Source: Austropuccinia psidii (taxonomy: Eukaryota; Basidiomycota; Pucciniomycetes; Pucciniales; Sphaerophragmiaceae). Taken from it: a stretch of 64,000 nucleotides of DNA. Position numbers and translations under genes: made by a program. The stretch is from the NCBI GenBank assembly GCA_023105745.1, contig JALGQZ010000018.1:16501773-16565772 (forward strand). Reading direction: 5' to 3'. The notes under the pieces were generated by a model. The model ran no database searches, had not been told where the DNA came from, and saw only the letters and a program-made list of their open reading frames with translations. This document shows, piece by piece, positions 34,480-47,837 of the stretch; the stretch's first letter is position 1; every line of letters begins with the position of its first letter.

Positions 34480-35800
34480 TTCAAGTAAGTTATAGTAAGA
34501 AATGGATTGAATTCACCTGCTGGACCTCTAAAGGGTTCTTTGGTAATTAAACCGCTTGGTGCTGGGCCGGTTTGAATTTCAATACTTGACTTTGAGGTAC
34601 TAGAGTAAGATGAGCTCTCTCTGATGGATGAAACTAGAGAAAACAGCAAAAATAAGTTAATTTATCAAAGAATAAAAAACAACTCCTTAACTAAGCTTAT
34701 TGGATAAAGTTGTTTTAATGTAATTTATGGAAAATTACATCAAAAATAAATAAAAATGTGTAAAGAGTAAAGAAACTTGTTTTGAAGTAAAGATTTTTAC
34801 CTTTTAAAAAAAAATTATTATTGTCTTTGAAGAAATAACACTCAAGCAATTAATAGCTTATTAATAAAAGCTGTCTTATTATTTACTTTATACTTGATTA
34901 ACTGAAAGAATAAGTTTCAAGTCTGTAATTTGAAAAAGCTACTAGTTAGATAATAGAAATTGATTTCAAATCACTTAATAGTATATTGTTTCAAATAATA
35001 TACTTAAGATGAATATCTCTATTTATAAGGCATATGTCTCAAAAAAGTAAATATGAAAGTAAATATGGAAATTTTATGTCAAAAAAAGTAAAATAAGGTC
35101 TAGAATATGATTTATGACCCAGTGATTGGATAAAATAATGGCCAAGACCTCAAATGTAAGTTTTTTCTATGAAACCCTTTAAAATAGTGGCAAATATCAA
35201 GAATAATATGACTTTCCTCAGCAGAAAATATAATATAACTAAATATTACACCCAAAAATTGATATAATAATTAAAAATAATTATATATTAAACAAAGGAT
35301 ATTTAATTATTATGAAATAATTTCATAATAGAAAGACATCTTAATAATTAAAATGAATTATAATAGTTCTATTATTGCTATAGTCACTGACAATTATAAA
35401 AATAAGAAGTAAAACCTCTTAATGAGACAATTGAATGTAGAAAATGATAATATTTATCTGTTTATAAATAATATGAATATCATTTATGAAAGAAGTTATC
35501 ACACACGCTGTGCAGAGCTAGTGATTAAAGAAAAATCTAAAAAGAAAACTAATAATATATAAATAAAATGGAACTTCAAAGAAAAACTTATTTAAAATAT
35601 TTATTCAATACAACAAGTCAAATAACAACAGTCATTATATTAAATAATGATTATAAGTTAAAAACACCCCAAGAATCAATATTTTAAGAGATAACACACC
35701 CTTTCATGATAAAAAATATGATTAAAGAATTTAGAAAAGAATTTGTTGGATTTAAAATATATTTAAGATAATAATTTTATATAACAAAAATTATTATTGG
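34480..35800 (-). mobile_element. Leader and LTR of element E, first part
   Basis: AT-rich, with no genes. On the minus strand TATAAATAG at 35027-35019 is a good TATA box for an LTR promoter. The solo LTR at 35801-37240 interrupts it. Exact LTR limits not determined. Confidence 0.4.
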
Positions 35801-37240
35801 TGTCAGCCTGTGACTCAAAACCAGAGCACAAGCATGACAGCCAAAATACCATAAACCAATGGTATAGCCAAGCTACCACCAAAACATGGATCTGAGCCAA
35901 ATAAGCTCAGAAGGTATCAAAAGAAAAAGGAAACTCACCTCTTTTTGAAAACATAAGTGGCATCACCATAGGACAAGAAATAACAAAGTTATTCCGGCTC
36001 AAAGTTGTTGCTGAGCATAAACCTTAATGTTCACCTCTCATCTAAAATCTAGAAGGAGAGGCTTAACCCCATCAAATTGATACTCAAAATGAAGCTCCAA
36101 GCCAGGGCTATCCAATGGTACCGTCCAAACTGAGCTAGCACAAATATTACTGGAGTTATGGTCAATTTCAGGGCAAATAAGGGTGAAAAAAACATTCACC
36201 TCTCATCTAACTTCTACAGTTTTAGTGTGAGATACTTGAAGTGGGGTCTTTTTAGAAAGAGAATAATCAGGTCTATCTGATGGTGTCATCCATTTCCGCA
36301 TAGCTCAACAAGAACGAAAGGTATGGGGCAAAGAAGCTCAATACAGCTTTTTGCCTATACCACGCAAATGTACAAAAATCTTGTACATGGGATAAATTTT
36401 CCATATTGAATTATACCCATATCAAATGACTTACCATTGTGTAGAGCACATACAGGGCTACACACCGAACCAATTTTGAGGTTTATATCTCTAGAATTGA
36501 CAAAGCTATGGCTGTTTTAAGGTCAGATTCCCACCTGCTGTCATATACAGCTTTACCATGGGATAATATCCCATAACCATGAATATGAGGTGTCAAATAG
36601 ACAAGGAAGCTTTTTTTTTCTTCAATACCTCATATTTCAGTCAATACTGGGGTCCCATGCAGTTTCTGTACAGCATTCTATGCGTCATACAAGTCAGAAT
36701 CAGGCTGTGAGGTCCCCAGATCAAAATTTTCACCCTGTATTGGTGAAAACTGCCCAGATGTAGTTTCAAAACCACATCTGAGCCCAATTCAGGTCATAAA
36801 GGCTGTTTTAAAACCACAAGCCAGTACTAGAGAGTGAAAAAATCTTCACTTCCTCTACGTGGAAAGGTCTAGCACCCTTTCCACCACATTTCAGGATAAA
36901 AAGGAGGCTTTTCACAGCCAGAATTGTCTCCTCATCCTGCTCTTGAATAACCTACATAGTAAAATTTCAAAAAAAGTTTTGCTCTTGGTTAATAATCAGG
37001 TATAATTATAAATCTTAATTATTGTAATCTTTTATTATTGTAACCCAACATATAAAGCTTTGCCCAGGGCTTTCAACAGCGCTCACCACCACTATATCAT
37101 ATATAGTAAAGCCCTTTTAATCTTAAATTAAATTATCTTTAAACCCTTATAAATCTTTTTAAACCATTTTTACCGTGTCACAAACATAGTTAAAGCTGTA
37201 CTTAGCCTACTTACACCTTTATCATAGTTTCATCCTGACA
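35801..37240 (+). mobile_element. Solo LTR of the A/B/C family (1440 bp)
   Basis: TGTCAGCCTGTGACTC..CATCCTGACA with 6-bp terminal inverted repeat TGTCAG/CTGACA. ATTGG flanks it on both sides (35796-35800 and 37241-37245). A TATA-like GGATAAAAAGG lies near 36893. No internal region. Confidence 0.9.
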
Positions 37241-38350
37241 ATTGGTGATTACAACAATAATATGAATTCTATGATTTAAATTATTTAGTTTGAAATTAAT
37301 AAAGAATGAAATAACTTAAGAATTACTTCAATAATAAGACTTTATATTTAATAAAACTTTACCTGTTTAGATGTCTAATATGGTTGGAATGATTGATGAG
37401 TTATGAACAAGAACAGTGATGTGTTGAATCTTTTATGCCTGCAGAGCATATCCCATGATTCATAATGGATTTAAAGGGTATTTTAAAGTAAAAACTAAAA
37501 ATCCATGCTTAAAAATAAGGTTATTAGTTTAAGGTGACTTATTTTTAATTCTAAATTAACTTACCAGTGTTGATCTTGACTGCAAGTAACTTGAGTCCTC
37601 TTTTGGATTAATTCTTTTCAGTTTTCATAGAAATTGGTTTTATTTAAATAAAATTTCATTACATGAAAAACTTAAAGACAGAGTTTCAATCAGAAATATT
37701 TTAAACTCAATTTTTAATCATTTTTTAAAGAACTCTGGATTTTATTTAAGTATAATTCAAACAGTAGTTTTCCAGGCTAATTACCAATACAAACCTTTTA
37801 TAAAAGATACTTGAAATTGACTATATATGAGGATATCATCAATTTGTAATATTTGTGATAATCTCAGGAAAATACATCAGGAATTGAATTTTCATGTATT
37901 TTTGAATCTACTTTTATTTTTCCACCTTAAATAACAATACACACCAAAACTTTGACTTTGATATGGTTTTAATTCATGTAAGCTCAAATTTTCAAGCTTA
38001 TTTAAACTTTGAAAGGTCTCAAAACCTTGATTTTCAGCTTTCATATTGGGGTTTACCCTTTGGCAGCTTGGAATTCCTGTCCAAATTGCGACACAACCAG
38101 TTTAAACTTTAAATTAAAGTTGGAGAAAAGTCTAATCTTAAAGTTTAAATAAATTTGAAAATTCTCCAATACAGTTGGACAACCCTAGGTGAGTTCTTGC
38201 CCCTCCCAAAGGTTGGGTACCCCATCTCTATTCAGTAGTTTTCATTTTTACCACCTTTCTGCATGGTTTTTGCGCTTTTGTTTATTTAAAGGCATACTAT
38301 TCCCATAAGCCCTTTGAAATTGAGTTCACACAGGGTTTAAATTCTGTATG
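37241..38350 (-). mobile_element. LTR of element E, second part
   Basis: Continues the E LTR after the inserted solo LTR. On the minus strand TGTCGCAATTTGGACAGG (near 38094) may be the LTR start. 37241-37762 recurs at 51214-51737. No genes. Confidence 0.4.
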
Positions 38351-39782
38351 TGTCAGCCTGTGACCCAAAACCAGAGCACAAGAATGACAGCTAAATACCA
38401 TAAAGCAATGGTAACGCCAAAATACCACCAAAACATGGAGCTGACCCAAATCAGCTGAAAAGGTATCAAAAGGAAGAGGAACCCCACCCTTTTTAAAAAT
38501 ACAAGTCCCATCATCATAGGACAAAGACTAACAAAGTTATTCCTTCTCAAAGTTGTTGCTGAGCATAAACCATAATATTCACCTCTCATCTGAAATCTAG
38601 AGGAAGAGGCTTAACCCCATCAAATGGGTATTCAAGATGAATCTCTAAGTCAGGGCTATCCAATGGTACTAGCCAAATTGAGCTAGCATCAGAATTGCTG
38701 AAGTTATAACCACAATAAGGTCAAATGAGGGGGAATGAAATATTCACCTCTCATCTAACTTCTACATTTTGAGTGTGAGATACCTAAAGTAAGGTCTTTT
38801 TGAAAAAGCAAAATCAGGGTTATCTGATGGCTCCATCCATTTCCCCATATCTCATCTAAAACAAATGGCATGGGGCAAATAAGCTCCATACAGATTTTAA
38901 GCAAATCATACATATGTACAAAAATGTTGTACATGTCATAACTTTGCCATATTTAATGATAACTATATCAAATGAGGTACAATTGTGTAGAACACATACA
39001 GGGCTACACAATGAATGAGATGTGAGCTTGATATCTCAAAAACTAAAAAATTTATTGTAGTTTTAAGGTCAAAATCCCACAGTTAGCCCAATACAGCCTT
39101 ACTATGGGATAATATCCAATAACTATGATTATGAGGTGTCAAACAGACATACGTCCTTGTTTATACTTAAATACCTCATTGTTTGGCCAATACTGGGGTG
39201 CTGTACAGGTCGTGTACAGAACTCTACAGGTAATACACATCAGAAGAGGGCTGTGTGGTTCCCAGATGAAAATTTTCACACAGTATTGTTGAAAACTGAC
39301 CAGATGTGGTTTCAAAACCACATCTGATCCCAATACAGGCTCTAAAGGCATTGTGAAAGCCACAAGCAAGTCCTTGGAAGTGAAAAATCTTCACTTCCTT
39401 TATGTGGAAAGGTCTAGAAAACTTTTTCACCCAATTTTAGGATAAAAGGCACCTTTTCCCCACCAGAAAGGGTTTCCTCATCCTGTTCTTAAATTCCTAC
39501 ATAGTACAACTGTTAAAACAAGCTATACTCTTGGAAAACAAGTCAGGTATACTTTAAAGACAAGTATTGTAGTTCTAATTATAGTGATCTAACTGGTAAG
39601 ACTGAAACCATGGCTTTCAAAACTGCTTACCACCACTATTTCTTCATAGTAAAGCGTTATTACTCTATTGTGAACCCTTATCAATCATACCAAACCTTTT
39701 TTTATCAGTTTTTACCATTTTACAGTCATAGTTAATGTTGTATATAGCCTTATTATAACTTCATCATAGACTCAGCAAGACA
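38351..39782 (+). mobile_element. 5' LTR of Ty3/Gypsy element A (1432 bp)
   Basis: TGTCAGCCTGTGACCC..AGCAAGACA, collinear with the LTRs at 35801 and 49775. Followed by TATTGGGGGCCTGCCCATG, the family's PBS-like segment. No 3' LTR is present because the element is cut at about 42650. Confidence 0.85.
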
Positions 39783-40429
39783 TATTGGGGGCCTGCCCAT
39801 GTTTTTTTTGACTTTTTTTGGACCTTAAAAGTATTTTTTCCTTCATTATCTCGATTCTGACATTCTTTTTTCTTTTTTTGGGGCGTAGACTTTCTTAAAA
39901 AATAATATAATACATATCTTGTATTTATTTTTTGAGTGGTATATTACCATATACCACTCTGTTTTTCCATTTTTAGTTTGCTTGTTGCATGGTTGATTAT
40001 AATTTAATCACCAAAACACCTTTATTTTTGGTGTGTTTTACATATTAAAACACTTTAAGCCATCAATAATGTTCTTTTTCAAGTAAAAAGGCCACGTCTC
40101 TCACTGTAAACCAACAGTATTAGAGGCACGGTTGGGTACATTGATAATTCGTATTGCCCTTTACATAACCACTTTCAGATTACAATTGTTAATCAAAAGT
40201 TAATCTGTGAGATAATGGCATAAAAAAAGTGTACCAGAAATCTACAAGATGTATTTTTTGATTTTTAATTGATAATTTCAATTGTACTGACATAATACAA
40301 GGGTATAATAGAGCAATATATTGCCCAACGGCCATTCTTAGACGTGCAAACAGCATTTTGAGAAGTCTTAACTGACAATAAGCCTTCTTTTTCCTGTATG
40401 ATTGAGTGGAAGAAAATTTCAGACCACTT

Positions 40430-42650
40430 GAAACCCAGTCACAGACCAACACACCAGTGAAACCTTGACAGCCAGAGGGAAGCAAGGGGAAAGGAAAGAG
40501 GAACAGTGAAGGCCGCATCAAAGCAAAAAAGGTGGACACCAATTGCCACTCAGAGGAATAGAAAACAACAAAACTCTGCATTAATACAAGGTAAACCAAC
40601 CTTAATCACTTGTACAGGGAAGATTACAATCATTAACCCAGTTGTAACTTCCAAATGCAAATTTCCAAAAGCAGTAGACAACAAAAATTTGTACAAGGCA
40701 CAGTAAAAGGTATATACCCTAATAAAATTAAGTTGTTGACTGCTTGAAAACACTGATATGTCACCTGTACACCTCAGAAAGGTTGGCATCCCAAGGAACC
40801 AGCCAGAGTACAGAGAAGACTTGTCCAGAACCAGAATACCCAGAAGAGGACACCTTGGACACAGTGGTGTATGGGTAGAAATTGAGGGAAATCATACCAG
40901 CTCTGCCATTCACATTCCAATTCAACAGAAACCTCAAACCGGAGGACTCAAAGGATACGGATGAATTCCTTCAGCTCCACCAACTCCTCAAATACCTTTT
41001 ACAATGAAGCATGGACAACAAGATGTTCAACCTAGCATCACACTGGGCAGAACGTGAAGCCATTTTCCAGAAGATATGTATCAAAGAGATAGACTTCAAA
41101 GAACTTATGGCAATCAACAAAGTTTGGAATCCGACCAGCCGGTTCAGACTCCTGGAGGAGAGGGCAACCAGGATAAGGGTGAATCAAGCCACCATCCAAG
41201 CTATAGAAGAACAGCTGGCCAAGACAGGGAAGACTCAGATTCCTTCAGGCTCACAAGGAGTGGGCCAAACCAGCTCTCCAGTGGCTTCAAACCATTAAGG
41301 TACCAACAGATCAGTGGCCAAGAGTCATCATTCTTCACAATCCCAGGTAGGTTCAAGGAGAAGAGAAGGATACAAGGGCAAAAACAAGACCTCTTTCAAC
41401 CAAAGGAAGAGAGAGTCAGATCCAAGATCCAGAAGCTGTTGGACTTGGTGAAAGAAGTACACAAGAGCCAGAAATAGTTGTACATAATTCTACAATCAGT
41501 AGCCCCAATAATAGAAATATTACCCCCACTAAGAATGAACAGAGTGTTGTTAAGCCTGAGAGTAACTTAAAAAGTGATGCACTGTGGTTAAAAATGTCAC
41601 AATATGCAGAGCAAACACAAAAGCAGTTTGCAGAGATCCAAGAAAGCCATGAGAGGATGAAAACATTAACAGCCTCCATGGACAAAATCGTTAAAACACT
41701 TCAAGAAGGCCATGGTCAATTGAGCAAAGCTTCCGAAGAAACCAATAGAAGAATGAATCAAGTCTTTGAAGAACCGCACCACTGAAAAAGGGAAAGGGAT
41801 TTTCTGGATCAAGACTTAAAAAAGTTGTTTTATTTTTACCAAAACATGAAGCTCCAACCATAAGGCCTTGTTTTGAAGAATCCATACCACCATGAAGAAA
41901 TAAAACCAGATACCTTTGTGGAGAGTAAAGCAAGGTCTCCATCTCAATACCAATATGGAGAGAACATGTCTTATTCTGGGAAGGAAGCATTAAAAAAGCT
42001 TCCAGAGGCCTCAAAATGACCCAAATTCTGTGGAACAGTATAATATGATCATATGGAGCTCATTCATTATATTGATTGACTCTTCATTGATGTACCAAGC
42101 ATACCAGACTACTGTATTAATGCTAGACTGAATACAGAATTTGGGGGATGTGCTATGATTTGGTACACAGAGATGAAAGTTATCCATGGCAGAAGAAACT
42201 GGACATGGTGGAAGAGTCAAATCATCCAAAATTACAGCAATGATACTTGGATATGGCAGAATACCATGTCATTTGAAAATGGAAAGTACTCTGTGGAAAA
42301 ATATCCATATGAGTGGTGTCTTAGACAGTCTAAAAGACAGATGGCCATTCATCCTCAAATGAATATTCAGATGAGAAATCACAAGCTCTTGACACAAATA
42401 CCAGGAGAACCAGAGAATGAAGTCAAATGAAGATGCAACCAAAGTTGCACTCTCAATGACATTGCAAACACATTACAAGATGTAAGGAAAAGAATAGATA
42501 TAAGGAAATATTCCCCATATCAAAGCAATGGTTTCAGAGAGAAACAATCTTTAAAGGTAGAGCTCAAAGGCAAACCCAGAGAAATAGTGGCAGAAGTGAC
42601 TAAGAAGAAGAATTCTTGTCACAATTGTGTTTCAAAAGACCATTATTCTA
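40430..42650 (+). pseudogene. gag of Ty3/Gypsy element A, truncated
   Basis: Fragments in B-gag order: KRWTPIATQRNRKQQNSALIQG, then SMDNKMFNLASHWAE, then LLEERATRIRVNQATIQAIEEQLAKTGK, and, after breaks, MSFENGKYSVEKYPYEWCL and HKLLTQIPGE. The zinc knuckle is starting (SCHNC) when the sequence switches at about 42650 into the 3' third of a B-type LTR. A 66-bp intron-like segment with GTATAT..CTCAG lies at the same place as in B (about 40709-40773). Many stops. Confidence 0.7.
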
Positions 42651-42970
42651 GAATTGTCTCCTCATCCTGCTGTTGAATAACCTACGTAGTAAACTGTCAA
42701 AAACAGTTTTACTCTTGGTTAATAATCAGGTATAACTATAAATCTTAATTATTGGAGTCTTTTATTATTGTAACCCAACAGATAAAGCTTCAACCAGGGC
42801 TTTCAACAGCGCTCACCACCACTATATCATATATAGTAAAGCCCTTTTAATCTTAAATTAAATTATCTTTAAACCCTTATAAATCCTTTTAAACCATTCT
42901 TACCATGTCACAAACATAGTTAAAGTTGTACTTAGCCTACTTACACCTTTATCATAGTTTTATCCTGACA
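42651..42970 (+). mobile_element. Truncated 5' LTR of element B
   Basis: The last ~320 bp of the LTR, ending TATCCTGACA, about 94-95% identical to the end of the 3' LTR (50895-51213). Its first ~1.1 kb are replaced by element A gag; the junction has a short shared AGAATTGTC. Confidence 0.85.
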
Positions 42971-43547
42971 TTTTGGGGGTCTGGCCATGTCTTAAACTTT
43001 TTTTGGACCTTTTAAGTAAGTTTTTTCTCTTATTTTCTATTTTCTGACAATTGTTTTATATTTTTAGGCGTATTTTCATTTAAAATATATATTTTATATA
43101 TATTTTACTTTATTACTCATATTATAAGAGTACTTACCACGTGGTTAATACCCACTAAACCTTTATTTTTGGCGTGTTTACATATAAAAACACATAAGCC
43201 ATCAACAAGTCCTGTATTCTTGATTGAATAAGGACACCTCTGACTGAAAAACCATCAGTTGAGGCGTGGTTAAGCTTATTGTTAACTAAATTACACTTAT
43301 ACAGAGCGACGTATTCAGATTACTCTTGAAACCACAAGTGTATCTGTGGGATACTGGCACACAAACAGTGTGACAGGGTACAAAAAGCTGTAATTCTGAC
43401 ATGGAATTTTTTATTCAATTACACTGTCATTATACAGGGAATATTGTAGTAACATACAAGCCCAGAGGCCAATCTTAGACGTGCAAAACCAAAATTTTTT
43501 GAGAAGTCTTAACTGACATAAGGCCTCATTTTCCTGCCTTGATTCAG
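42971..43547 (+). other. PBS and leader of element B
   Basis: TTT then TGGGGGTCTGGCCATG (42974-42989) is the primer-binding-site candidate. The rest is an AT-rich leader ending at a splice-acceptor-like TTGATTCAG directly before the gag frame. Confidence 0.55.
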
Positions 43548-46107
43548 TGGAAGAAAATTACATCCCACTTGAGACCCAGTCACAGTCCAACACACCAGTG
43601 ACACCCTCAGAACCAGAGGGCAGCAAGGGCAAAGGAAAGAGGCACAGTGAATGTCTCATCACAGCCAAGAAGTGGACTCCAATAGCCACTCAGAGAAGTA
43701 GAAAACCACAAAACTCTGCATCAATACAAGGTAAACCAACCTTAACCACTTGTACAGGAAAAATTACAATTATTAACCCAGTTGTAACCTCAAAAGGCAA
43801 ACTGCCCAAATCAGCAGATAACAAATTTGTACAAGGCAGAGTCAAAGGTAAATACCCTAAGAACATAAAGTTTTTGAATGCTTGAAAACATTGATATGTC
43901 CCCTGTATACCTCAGAGACCTTGGCTTCCAAAGGAACCAGCCAGAGGACAGAGAAGGTTTGTCCAGAACCAGAAGACCTGGAAGAGGACACCTTGAACAC
44001 AGTGGTGGATGGAAAAACAATGAGGGAGATAATATCAACCCTGCCATTCACACTCCAATTCAACAGGAACCTCAAACCAGAGGACTGGAAGGATATGGAT
44101 CAAGTTCTTCAGCTCCACCAACTCCTCAAAGATTTATTTCACGGGAGCATGGACAACAAGAGGTTCAACCTGGCAAGTCACTGGGCAGAACTTGGAGCAA
44201 GTTTCCAGAAGATCTGTCTCAAAGAGATATACTTCAAGGACCTTATGGAAATCATCAAAAGTTGGAATCCTACCAGGCAGCTCAGACTCCTGGAGGCAAG
44301 GGCACAGAGGATAAGGGAGAATCAAGCCACTATCCAAGCTATAGAAGAACAGTTAACCCAGACAGGGCCTAATCAGATTCCTTCAGGCTCACAAGGAGAA
44401 GGCCAAATCAGCTCTGCAGTGGCTTCACACCATTCAGAAACCAGCAGATCAGTGGCCAAGAATCACCATTCTTCACAATTCCAGGAAGTTGCCAAGAGAA
44501 GAAAAGGAAACAAGGGCAAGAATAAAGCCTCCTTCAACCAGAGGAGGAAAGAGTCAGACCCCATGATCCAGAAGCTGTTAGATTTGGTGAAAGAATTACA
44601 CAAGAACCAGAAGGAGTTGTAAACCACTCTAGAATCAGTAGTCCTAGTAATAGAAACATTACCCCCACTCAGACTGAAAATAACATTGTCACATCTGAGA
44701 GTAACATCAACAGTGATACACTGTGGTTACAAATGTCCCAATATGCTTAACAGTCTGTAAAGCAGTTTGAAGAAATTAAAGCTGGCCAAGGGAGGATGAG
44801 AAAAACTCAATCTTCCTTGGAACAGATAGTTAAGAATCTTCAAGAAGGATATGCTCAACTGAGCAAAGCCTCTGAAGAAACCAACAAAAGACCGAATATA
44901 GTCTTTGAAGAACAACACCACAACAAAAGGGACAGGGATTGTCTGGACCAAGACATAAACAAATTGTTTAATGTCTACCATAACTTGAAGCCCCAACCAC
45001 AAGGCCAAGTTATGGAGAATCCATATCAGCCAGATGACATCAAACCAGATTCCATGTTGATGAATAAGGCAAGATCTCCATCACAATACCAGGATGGAGA
45101 TGGAATGTCTTATTCACAGAAGGAAGCCCTGAAGCAGCTTCCTGAGGCCTCAAGCTGGCCCAAATTCTCTGGATCAGGAGAATATGATCATATGGAACTG
45201 ATAGATTATATTGATGGACTCTTCATTGATTTACCAAGCATACCAGACTACTGGACTACTGCTAGATTGAATACTTCATTTAAAGGCCATGCTAGTATAT
45301 GGTACACAGAAATGAAAGAAATTCATGGCAGAAGAAACTGGCCATGGTGGAAGAGTCAAATCATCCAAAATTACAGTAATGGAACTTGGATATGGCAGAA
45401 GACAATGTCATTTGAAAATGACACATACTCAGTGGACAAAGATCCATATGAGTGGTGTCTTAGACAGTCTAAAAGACTTAAAGCCATTGATCCTCAGATG
45501 AACATTCAAATGAGGAATCAAAAGCTTCTGACACAACTGCCAGAAGAACTAGAACATTCAGTAAAATGCAGATGCAACCAAAATTGCACTCTAGATGACA
45601 TTGCCAAGAACTTAGAAGACATAAGGAAAAGGACTAATATAGGGAAATTCACCCCATATAAGAGCAGTAGTTTCAAAGAGAAAGAACCTTTCAGGGTAGA
45701 GTTTAAAGACAAACCCAAAGAAAGAGTGGCAGAAGCGGCAACAAAGAGGAATTCTTGTAACAATTGTGGTTCAACAGACCACTATTCCAACAGCTGTCCA
45801 AAGGCAAAGAAAAAAGTCTATGCCATGGAGAAAGTCCCAGAGGAAGAATCTCCAACAGAGGATTCTGAATCAGACTCTATGGGTGATGCCATCAGAGAAC
45901 ACTCTGATGATGATCAAGACCCAAGAGAGGAATTTCTGGTGGAATACCAAGAGGAAACCCCACTAGAAATCCAGGACATACAGTTGGAAGCAGGCATGCC
46001 ACAGGACACTGCTAACAAGAACTTGTGCAAACACATACAAGATGCACAAACATTCCCAGTTACACCAACAAAAGGAATGGCATATATACATGGGACAGCC
46101 ACAAAAA
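43548..46107 (+). pseudogene. gag of Ty3/Gypsy element B
   Basis: Structural protein of the retrotransposon particle. Exon-like parts 43548-43847 and 43914-44622 are separated by a 66-bp segment with GTAAAT donor and ACCTCAG acceptor; the join keeps the frame. The first part is basic (KKWTPIATQRSRK). The second has LKPEDWKDMDQVLQLHQ and a coiled LRLLEARAQRIRENQATIQ. The main gag core follows in 44796-46107 (IPDYWTTARLNTSFKGHASI, RNWPWWKSQIIQNYSNG) with a CCHC zinc knuckle CNNCGSTDHYSNSC at 45756-45797. Lesions: a frame change near 44622, TAA near 44748, and a shift in an A run near 46105 that separates gag from protease. No ATG is seen at the start, so the true start may be in an upstream exon. 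Confidence 0.8.
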
Positions 46108-46590
46108 ATGACTGTTTGTATTGACAATGCTCAGCATCCACTGATAATTGATAGTGGAGCACACTGCTCCATAGTGGCCAGAAACTATCTGGATACCCAC
46201 TTCCCAAACTGGGAAAAATAGCTCTTGCCCACTAAGGCAAAGAACTTTAAAAGTGCATCACAGAAGTTGACTTCCATTGGAACAATTATCAAAGAGATAA
46301 TTATACCCCACAGGAAGGGTAATATCAGACTCAACCCAGAGTTTGTAGTGCTTGATGATGCCCACATCCATGGGTTTTTACTGGGAACAGATTACCAGAG
46401 GATGTATGGAATAGACATTTACAACAGTAAAAATAGGCACATCACCATTGGTACCAACAAGGAAAAGAAATTTTCACTTGATATATAGCAGATATCTTCT
46501 CAAGACCCACTAGAAGAACTTCTGAAGGAATTCAGAGAGGGACAGTTTAGCACTACCCTCACCAGTAAACAAAAACTAAGTTTACTGGAG
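46108..46590 (+). pseudogene. Retropepsin (protease) of element B
   Basis: Contains the aspartic protease signature LIIDSGAHCSIVA (DSGA at 46150-46161) and the downstream GTIIKEIIIPHRKGNIRLNPEF region that closes the fold, then FLLGTDYQRMYGIDIYN. Interrupted by TAG at 46218-46220 and TAG at 46486-46488. It would cleave the Gag-Pol polyprotein. Continues in frame into RT. Confidence 0.8.
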
Positions 46591-47837
46591 ATGGTTGGAG
46601 AAAACAGACCAGCATTTGCCATTGGTGAAGAACCATTAGGCAAGATCAAAGGCCATGATATAGAACTGAATCTGGATGTGGAAAGGCTTAATCCACCCAT
46701 GCTTAGGAGACCTCCTTATCCAGCAAGCCTGGAAATCAGGAAAGAAATTGAGAAACATATCAATGAACTCCTGGATATGGATGTCATCAGGAATATTGGA
46801 CATAATCAGATAGTGGAACTCACCACCCCTGTCCTAATCACCTGGCATGATGGCAAGTCTATACTGTGTGGGGATTTCAGAGCTCTGAATGACTACAAAA
46901 AAGCAGACAGGTACCCTATACCCAGGATACCCCATGCCTTGGATAAACTGGCAAAAGCCAAATATATAACTAAAATGGATTGTATGAAAGGCTTCCACCA
47001 AAATGGAGTTAGACCAAACTCCATGAAATTACTCAGGATAATATTCCATATGGGCATATATATGTATACCAGGATGCCATTTGGCATCAAAAATGCACCA
47101 GCCCATTTCCAAAGGATGATGGACACAATATTTCAAGAAGAAATACTGGAAGGCTGGATGGTGGTATATATTGATGATATCATTATATACTCAGAGACAT
47201 TTGAGGACCATGTGTAATACATAGACAGAGTACTAAGTAAATGCACACCCATAAATCTCAAAATTTCACTTAAAAAGTGCAATTTTGGCCAAGAAGAGTT
47301 ACTGGCTCTAGGAAATAAAGTCTCAGGTCTTAGTCTGGAAATTGACCAGAATAAAGTAGCAGCAGTACTGCAAAAGCCAGTACCAAAAAGCATCAAAGAG
47401 ATGCAATCTTTTCTTGGTTTTGCTAGCTACTATAGAAACGACATCAAAAACTTTGCACAAATGACTAGTAGTTTATACAAGTTATGTTCAAAAGATGTAG
47501 TTTTTGAAATAACCAAGGAAAGGAGGGATGCATATGAGAGGATAAAATATGAACTCACAAATGCACCTGTGTTCATCTTACCTGACTTTGAACTACCATT
47601 CAAGTTATATATAGAAGCAGCATGCAGTCAAGGCCTAGGAGCAGCCCTTCACCAAAGACAAATTGTGGATGGTGAACCAAGAGAGGGTGTAATATGTTAC
47701 ATCTCTAGGCAACTGAAAGATTCAGAAGCCAGGTATGGGCCACCCAGACTGAATGTCTATGTCTATTCTGGTCTCTAGAGAAACTCCATTTTTATTTGTA
47801 GGGTGCAGTCTTTGAAGTCTACACAGACTGCACAGCC
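46591..47837 (+). pseudogene. Reverse transcriptase and RNase H of element B
   Basis: RT motifs in order: VITTPVL-like LTTPVLITWHDGKS, CGDFRALN, RYPIPRIPHALDKL, KMDCMKGFHQ, RMPFGIKNAPAHFQRMM, and the catalytic YIDD (47167-47178). Then come LGNKVSGLSLEIDQNKVAAV and MQSFLGFASYYRNDI, which lead into RNase H (FELPFKLYIEAACSQGLGAALHQ). The first RNase H catalytic Asp appears as Glu. Lesions: TAA at 47215-47217 and a frameshift near 47735. Ty3/Gypsy by domain order (RT-RH before IN). Confidence 0.9.
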
